In this document: positions 54,101 through 63,100 of the stretch, one piece after another
How the letters are laid out: every line of letters begins with the position of its first letter
Numbering within the stretch: position 1 is the stretch's first letter
NCBI GenBank assembly: GCA_035048485.1
Contig: CM068587.1
Location: 32,907,001-32,971,000, forward strand
Source of the DNA: Pteria penguin
Taxonomy: Eukaryota; Mollusca; Bivalvia; Pterioida; Pteriidae
Direction of reading: 5' to 3'
DNA: 64,000 nucleotides
Notes under the pieces: generated by a model
Database searches by the model: none
What the model was told of the DNA's origin: nothing
The model's input: the letters and a program-made list of their open reading frames with translations, nothing else
Made by a program: the position numbers and the translations under genes

Positions 54101-57100
54101 GAGGCAGAGGATAAAGCGTCCCCTTCTCAAAGGAAAAATATTCTAAACGTTTAAATCATAAAAATTTTGCAACAAAACAAAAGCAGGATTCTGTATAATT
54201 ATATATGCAATCTAGAATAATATACAACTAACCTATTCTTTCTCTGACGGCATATGTGAGAGCTCGGAAGGGGTATAGATTAAATTATGCAAGAGGCTTG
54301 ACTTGCCCAACTTTCAGTTTGTTTGAAAGGTAGACTATTTTAGAAAGCCTAGTCTGATATTTCGCTTTTTGTCACTGTATTCTTTTAGACTTGCTAAGTT
54401 TCTCTATTTTATTTCAGTAATTGTCACGCATGAAAGAGAGAGGGGTTGAATTTAAAGGGAGTAAGAGGAATATTGCTCAAAATCTCTAAAGACATTTTGT
54501 ATTGAATGAAATGAAACAAGAATATATTAATAATAACAACAGAAGTATATGAGCAAATCTTGATTCCGTTTAACCTCTACGGTTTCGCGGTATTAAAAGT
54601 ATTAGGAAAGAGCAATGGATATGGAATAATTATCAACGAAAACATATCATGGAGACTAGAGCAAATCTAGCTGGGATCGTGAGTATTTACAAAGACACGA
54701 GGGGTTGGGAGCCCCGCAAAATAACATATCATGGGGACTTGCGTAAATGTAGCTGGGGTCGTGAGTATTTACCAAAAGACGAGGGATTCGGAGCCGCACA
54801 GGTTCCCAGTGGGGTCTTGGCGCTGCGCAGGTTCCCCGCGAATCTATCATCATCTATTGTCATATCGTACTTGTTGTTAGAATTTTTTGGAACGGGAAAT
54901 TAGAAAATTCTGTTCTCTAATACAAAGACCGAATCTCGTTCAGGTGCTGACATAGGTAAGAGGAATAATAATAATCTTCAACTCCCCAACCCTCTCAAAC
55001 ATTACATCAGCCTATATATCTACGTTATTCAATGACCGCTTAAATGATTTATATTTGTTAACCATTGTTTTCAAAACGGGGGAATAATTTATGTATTTTT
55101 CTCATCACACTTTAAACATTGAATACTGCGAGTGTATCGTGTCTGTTGTTAAATCCGAGTAAGCCCTGTATATGATGGCAAAACCCTAACTACTCCACAT
55201 ACTTGGCCTTAGATAACTCCTGTTAGAATTAACAATTCCGTGGATCGCGATTTCTCGCAGAGCTATTACACCAGGTGGTATAACATATCAGCTGGCCATA
55301 CAGCCGCGAGTAGAAAGAACCAAGAGTTGTCGCTCTTTGTCTTGTCCGCTTATCAAAACAGTTAGTGACATTATTTATATTCCGATTGCTCATGCCAAAT
55401 TCCATTTGTCAGTCCGTAGATACCCTCATTCCCTATCATGCTACCAATTTTCACATCTCTACCTTCTTTAATAAGCGAGCTTTAGCTGAAACCATTTCAT
55501 TAAACATTAATGAACTTTATGTGACGTTGAAAGCATCACTTTAAAGGGGGTTGTCGTGTTTAAACCTAAATAACTCGAAAACGGTAAGAGTTAGCGAAAA
55601 TTTGATGGCAATGTTATGCATATAAATTTTCGCGCAGAATCGATTGCAACAATCCCCGATTCGATAAGATGAAAATTAATGGAGTTATGACGTCATTTAC
55701 AAAGTATGACGTCATTTTCAGGAATTTGGTACCATGCCAATTCCCTTTTGTCAGTCGGTAGATATTTGCATTCTCTTTTATGCTACCAAATTTCATACCT
55801 CTAGCTTTATCAATAAGCGAGACACAGGTACCTGAAGTTTTAAATTGTATTTTCAGGAAAGGCCAAACACTGAACTTTGACCGCAAATATCTCGAAAACG
55901 GTAAGAGATATCAAAATTCTGTTGCTGGTATTTACCATTTTACTTTTTCACGCAGAATCGATTCCAACCGTCCCCGCCTCGATCCGATGAAAAATAAGGG
56001 AGATATGACGTCATTTACAAAGTATGACGTCATTTTCAGGAATTTGGTACCATGCCAATTCCCTTTTGTCAGTCGGTAGATATTTGCATTCTCTTTTATG
56101 CTACCAAATTTCATACCTCTAGCTTTATCAATAAGCGAGACACAGGTACCTGAAGTTTTAAATTGTATTTTCAGGAAAGGCCAAACACTGAACTTAGACC
56201 GCAAATATCTCGAAAACGGTAAGAGATATCGAAAATCTGAGACCAGACCTTTCTCCTTTTACTACTTTTTCACGCAGAATCGATTGCAACAATCCCCGAT
56301 TCGATACGATGAAAAATAAGGGAGTTATGACGTCATTTAGAAAAGTATGACGTCATTTTCAGGAATTTGGCACCTTGCCAATTCCCTTTTGTCAGTCGGT
56401 AGATATTTGCATTCTCTTTTATGCTACCAAATTTCATACCTCTAGCTTTATCAATAAGCGAGACACAGGTACCTGAAGTTTTAAATTGTATTTTCAGGAA
56501 AGGCCAAACACTGAACTTTGACCGCAAATATCTCGAAAACGGTAAGAGATATCGAAATTCTGTTGCTGGTACATACCATTTTACTTTTTCACGCAGAATC
56601 GATTCCAACCGTCCCCGCCTCGATCCGATGAAAAATAAGGGAGATATGACGTCATTTACAAAGTATGACGTCATTTTCAGGAATTTGGCTCCATGCCAAA
56701 TTCCTCTTGTCAGTCGGTAGATATTCTCAATCTCTATCATGCTACCAAATTTCACACCTCTATCTTCCTCAATAAGCGAGCTATAGGCGAAAACATTTCA
56801 TGAATAATTAATGAGTGTTGATGACGTCACAAACATCACTTTAAAGGGGGTTGTCGTGTTCAAACGCAAATAACTCGAGAACCGTAAGAGTTAGCGAAAA
56901 TCTGAGAACACTCTGCTGGTAGGTATTTGAAACGCTCTATCGAATGGAAGAAACCCGATCAAAATCCGACTGCAAATAAAGTCGCTAGACCTTGCCAAAG
57001 ATTTGATTCGAAAATTTTCAATAATTTCAAAAATATTGGCAGCATGCCATTTTCATTCTAGAGGTAGATTAAGAATGTGGAAACATGTTTAGATATAAAA

Positions 57101-60100
57101 TTTCATGCCGATATCTCATTTAATAAGAGAGATATTAACGTATGAATATTTAATTAGCTTTGATGACGTCATAGCGAATTTTCCCACGCTCATTGTGACT
57201 TTATTTATGGTCCGATTTCAAAAATTTTTCATATTCCAAATCAAACCATTAAAATCTTTCATCCTACTGTCTAAAATCTAAGATTGAAATATTTTTTTTG
57301 AAATGAAAACAATCGGGTCAAGGTCAACTTTTTCGGGGTAGAGCTACGAAATTGACGCAGTGACATAAAATCTTGCATCTCCTTTTCTGAATCGAATGCT
57401 GAAAATTTCATTCCAATCGGACAAATAATAAGGAAGATATAGCGATTCAAAATTTTGGCGTCGTAGGTGGCGCTGCGCGCTTATAAGCGGTAATTTAGAA
57501 AATTAAAAAAATCAAATCTTGAAAATTTAATTTCGAATCGAACACTGAAAACAGAATAGTAATATCTTTAATAATGAGTGATTTCTGAGCCGTCACAAAA
57601 AAAAAAACGGATGAAGAATAATAATAATAATAATAATAAGAAAAGACAGTAGAATAATAAAAGGTTTCACAAGTGAAACTTGTGAAACCTAATAAATAAG
57701 AAAAGACAGTAGAATAATAAAAGGTTTCACAAGTGAAACTTGTGAAACCTAATAAATAAGAAAAGACAGTAGAATAATAAAAGGTTTCACAAGTGAAACT
57801 TGTGAAACCTAATAATACACAAATAAAAGCTAAATGTTTATATATCATTTTCTGATCTCCAAACTGAAGCTATGACAAACTGAAATGACAAAATAATGTT
57901 GGTACACTTTGTATAATGCATAATATGTTTTGTTTATTTTGATTAAAGGAACTTTATATCAGCCAGATGGGTAGGATTCCAGGACCCACATTCAAACATC
58001 GCTCACTTTGAATGGTGTATAGGCACTTCTACAAACACATGCGATGTCCATGGTTATGAAAATAGTTTACTGTCTAATAGTATAACGTTTTCCGGTGCTT
58101 CTTTACAAGAGAACACAGGATATTATATTACTGTTTTAGCAATAAATCACGCCGGCCTTACGACCCTTAGATCATCTGATATATTTGCAGTGGACACCTC
58201 ACCACCGTATCTAGTGCAGAAACCTTCGTTTATTACACAAGGAATGGGTATTTCTTATTCAGATATGACACAATGGGATAATTCTCTTCTGCGGTTGGAA
58301 TGGTCATTCGCCGATGATGAGAGTTATATTGTCGACCAAACTGTCCTTATTCGTTCTCATAAAAATGGTCATACTGTCATGGAAACGATCGTCTTAGCCA
58401 ATCAAAAGCAACTTACTATTCAGCTCGATAACGAAACTCTTCTCAAAGATGGTGACACGTATACAGCATGGGTTACCGCTTGTAACTATGCTGGACTCTG
58501 TTCATCGAATGCCACAAACAATCACCTCATCGACTCCTCGCCGCCACATCTAGGAGGCTTCCACAAAGGCATGAAATGGAAAACTATAATATTGAATAAT
58601 ATCTCAATAACGGAAGTAGAACTATTATGGTATGGGTTTGTTGACGTAGAATCCGATATTAATACTTACCATTTACAGATTGGCAAAACCTATAGCGGTA
58701 CAGAGCTATCCAGTGGGACAATATCAGTAAAACATACTAAAGAGACAACCCAGAACACCTCAGTTGTTCTTAGCGACTTTGTTAAACACAATGAAAAGAT
58801 TATATTATCTATCTGGGCAACTAATGGTGTGGGTTTAACAAGTACTATAGGAAAAGTAACAGTTAATCTCCTGGCAACTAATAAAAATTTTACTGAAGGT
58901 TTTCTTGATATTGAACGTCATTCTTGTGATAGTCATTACTGCAATAACGATTGCACATGCGCTGTCATTGGAAAAAAATGTTTGTCTAGCAGCCGCTTTG
59001 AAAATTGTTCAGAATCAACTAACACCTCTACAAAAACAAAGCTACAAGTTTATTTCGGAGAGCCAGGATTTTCTCAAGAGATAACTACGTCATCAAGATG
59101 CCTCTCCATGTACTGGATTTCTGAACCATCTACGGAATCCGATATATTGCGTTACGAATGGAGTGTGGGCTTTTCCGATGAAAATTATGGTGTCGGTATT
59201 TTTGATTCACTGACTGAAAGTGTGTGGTATGACGTAGAGAAGCAATCCAAAGTAGCTCACTGTCTACCATCAAGTAGAAAGCTGGTACACAAAGAGAGTT
59301 ATGTGGCATACATAAGAGCATGGTATTCTACGAACACCTATATCACGTATTCATCAAAACCTATAACTGTTGATCTTACTGAACCGCATATCCGGAAAGG
59401 CTCGTCTATTATTGAGTCCATTGATGGATGTGCCTCTGATATCGATAGTATGAATTCAACGCATGTTATACAAATATGCTGGGGCAGAGTCTTCGAGGAG
59501 AGGGAGGGACACTTGATAAATTATCAAATCTTTGGAGGAACTTCGCCAGAAGGTAATGCATTCATTTACTCTCCGTTTGCGTCGGTGAGGGTGATATATT
59601 TTCTAAACAATGGTACTCCACATTTATCTGATGCGTGCACTAATATATGTTTGTGTCGGATGTGTATGATCGATGCCTCCACTATAAATGAGACACACAC
59701 ACCTCCCAGACACTTGGCATTACTTCTGATCTTAATTGGTCTATACATTTCTACTGTTTTATGTTGTTTTGTAACAGTACCAGTTACTTCCGTATTTATA
59801 AAAACCAATTTTACTTTCGGATAAGAACGATCATTGAGCAAATGAATCGATTTCGTTCATATTGATATAAAAGTTACATGTTATGATTCTCTTTTTTCAG
59901 CTGATGATCTATTTCAACCAGTTATCCTCGAGAATACCACATTAATATATACAATTAACGGAAGTCTCTTGACACCAGGGACTCGTTACTACTTCACTGT
60001 AATAGCTACCAACAATGTAGGCCTTACTAGTAGCAAAGTCAGCGATGGAATCCTGATAGATTTAGATGAACCCACATCCGGGGTTATTTTCAACACACAT

Positions 60101-63100
60101 CAACATAAGAACGTTCGATATCAATCTTCTACATCCACCATCAGTGCCTCATGGCATGGCTTTGACGACCATCAATCGTACATCGAGTTCTACACAGTAT
60201 CCTTAATCCAGCAAGATAACGGAGCTGTTATAACACGGGAGGAATCGACCGGACTCTCTAATACAATTCACTTTACTGGACTGAACCTTCGGCATAGCGT
60301 GTCCTACTACTTCTCTATGTATGCAACTGATGCTGTTGGTCATCGATCCAAGATTTCACAATCAGAGGCCGTTGCAGTAGATACGACTGGTCCAGTTGGT
60401 CTCAGCTGCTTGCAGTTTATTTTAATACCGTTGAAACCATATTCAGTATCTTCAACCATCAAACCAGGTTTCCAAAACGTAACTAAATTGTCGTATTCAC
60501 ATTATTTTCAAGAAAATGAAATGTACAAGTTCATATTTTATGCTGAACGAAGTCACATACATGGCACGACCTCATTGCAGATGAGCGATACTCATTCGGT
60601 GTCTCTTACATTTTCCCGGAATGCTGATGGCTCATATGTATCTGAATATTTATTTATATCCGCATTCCACAGACAGACAAATTTTACAGTATTATCAACA
60701 TTCAATGAACTTAAGACTACATTGTTTGAATGCACAAACAAGCAGATAAATGATGAAAATGCATTGACAATGCAACAGCTATCTCCTTACGCATTCTACA
60801 TCTCTACTTCCTTAATAGACCCTGAAAGCGGAATAAAACATCTGGAAATTGGAGCTGGAACAACGCAGAAAGGTTTCCAAATTAGACCATTCACACAGGT
60901 CAGTCACAAAAATGGTTTTATCTTTGATGCGGATGTCCCTCATGGATCGGAGATATATCCAAAAGCTATATGCACGAATAACGCCGGAGCGACGAAGAGG
61001 CTTGACTCTCACTTTCCGATAATTGTTGATCATACTGGCCCTATTATAGATAATTTATTACAAAACTTAAGCATATATGTTGTAGAACCGTCAAGAAATG
61101 ACAACAATAGTGTATCAAGCAACGAAACAATAGAGGCAAATACCACGATGTCAGTAGTGAATATCAACAAATCGGGCCAAAACGTTGTGCATATGGCAAA
61201 GGTAAAGCTGGAATGGCGAGCGGAAGATTTAGAAAGCCATATAGATACTTGTTATTGTGGAATAGGTAAGATATTATTAGTTTCTAGGACAAAATGTACT
61301 CAAGTTTGATTTTAGCAGTAAATAAAAGTGAACGTTTTAATTTATCTTTTCAAATGATGCCAATGACAGATCTGACTAAGGAAATATTTATTTTAAGTGT
61401 CCATAGAAACATTTCTGAACTATTGCTTCTTACTAAACAGTTCCGCTGTATGTTCTTTGTTGCTTTGAACTTATTTAAAATGAAAATGTCTTAAAGGAAG
61501 AAAGTAACGATAACGCAATAGATGAAACTTGTATTTGAGGGTAACTGATGTTAGACCGATATTTGTTTTGTCTGAATTTTCGTTTTTCTGGTAACTAAAG
61601 ATCGTTTTTCTCTTTATCTCTGAATTTGAGTCCAAACTATTTAGTCAGTTTGCTGTTGTAGTTTCAATCGTTGGAATCCGGTAATGTATCGAAGTTCTTG
61701 CTTGAAGACATAATACTTTGATATGCCCATTCAAGTGGGGTTTTTCTTTGACAGACACTTCAAACTTTTTTGAAAAAGGTGTGTAGCCAACAAACAGCTT
61801 TGTTTGCCTTGACAATAGTTCAGCTCACCAGAGGGTTTCATCTTTATTTCAGGATTCAGTAGAGGGTCTGTTGAAATCACAGATTGGATCCAAAGTACTG
61901 AAAACAAAAACTGCACTATTAATAAACTGAATATAAGTGACGGTGAAGTAGTGTACCCTACAGTTAAATGCATCAACAAGATTCAGCTGATCACTTACAT
62001 ACATGGTGATCCTATGGTCATTTCCTATGAACTGCCCACGTCGTCAGCTGGTAGGATTGCATTTGTTACTAGTAATCACGTATCAACTGTCCATGAAACA
62101 CCTATCCGTGCAGTACAGTCTAATACAACACATGGCTTAATGTATTGGGAGGGATTCTCTGACCGTTCTGACCTCCTTCAATATGAGACAAGGCTGCCTC
62201 AGGACTCCCTAGTACAGAAGTGGTCAAGCCCGGATAGAAGGACATTCTGGACTTTTGAAGTACATGGTAAAGATCATATCGATGTGGGTGTTCGTGCAGT
62301 CAATATCGGGTACAAAAGAAGTCTTCCTATCAATAACACCTTGTATATCTGTGTGACACCACCAATATTAACGGGTGAGCAGAGCGCCATATATTAGATA
62401 TAAAGTCAAAAAATCATTATACAAATGTAATCTTAAGAGAAAAAATTAAAAATAAAAACATTTTACAGAGGCAACCTCTAAATAGATCTTTATTATGCAA
62501 TGGGAATTCAAATCAGTGATGAGAAGAAATCCACGTAAAAGCATTATTCTGCTATTGTGTAATCTTAATGTAATAGGAAAATAACTCATGTCATATGACT
62601 GTGACACTAACAACAATGTACCAAAGTGGACATTCATGGACCCTTGAAATTCAGAGGTGATACCAGGTGCCCGGGAGGAGTCAGCATCTCCTGTTTGGCT
62701 AGCCACATCCGCAGTGAATGCCATAAACTAAATTTAAAAACAAATATAATTAAAAACCGTATATATACATGAATGTGAAAAAACACTGTGTAGAAAGGGT
62801 CACTGCTGCATAACATCAGGGAAAAGGATATAATAACTTTTAGGCAACAATGAAAACGTAAATGCAAACTCATATTTTTTTATCTTGATAATTTTCGATT
62901 AACAGAATGGAAACTTACAACACAAAATTTTGATCTAAATATAATTATGCTTTTTACATATTTCAACAGGGACGTCTGCCTCTATGACGAGAAACGGGGA
63001 TAATCAGTACACTTTGTCATGGAATGGAGTCTTCGCTGAAGACGACAATGGACCTTTACTCTACATTGTGACCGCGGGATCACATGATGGATATACCGAC

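Larger units (their letters stand above)
53481..57815 (-). repeat. array unit 8 with divergent left part
   Basis: Opens with a mutated terminus (CTAGAGACGAGTTCGTTGCT) and retains 'aaggtttcacaagctaaag'. It then carries about 1.85 kb not seen in other units (53540-55390). From about 55391 it returns to the standard sequence with subrepeats a, b, b', c, d and the common end. Three palindromic minisatellite monomers close the array (57637-57813). Confidence 0.8.
28712..57948 (+). other. intron 14 (29.2 kb) filled by a tandem repeat array
   Basis: The two flanking exons join in phase within a single FN3-like repeat, so the whole 29-kb stretch is intronic. Its first 600 bases are ordinary AT-rich sequence with a tail fragment of the retroelement family (29225-29310). 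The array runs from 29374 to about 57815. The last 130 bases before the acceptor are unremarkable. Confidence 0.8.

Noticed and set aside
29374..57815. CRISPR array or centromeric satellite
   Set aside because: There are no short direct repeats with unique spacers. The array is bounded within a single intron between phase-compatible exons, with no evidence of centromere function.
57495..57848. Minus-strand frame with a repeated F-T-S-F-T-C-E-T-F motif
   Set aside because: It is the translation of three palindromic minisatellite monomers.
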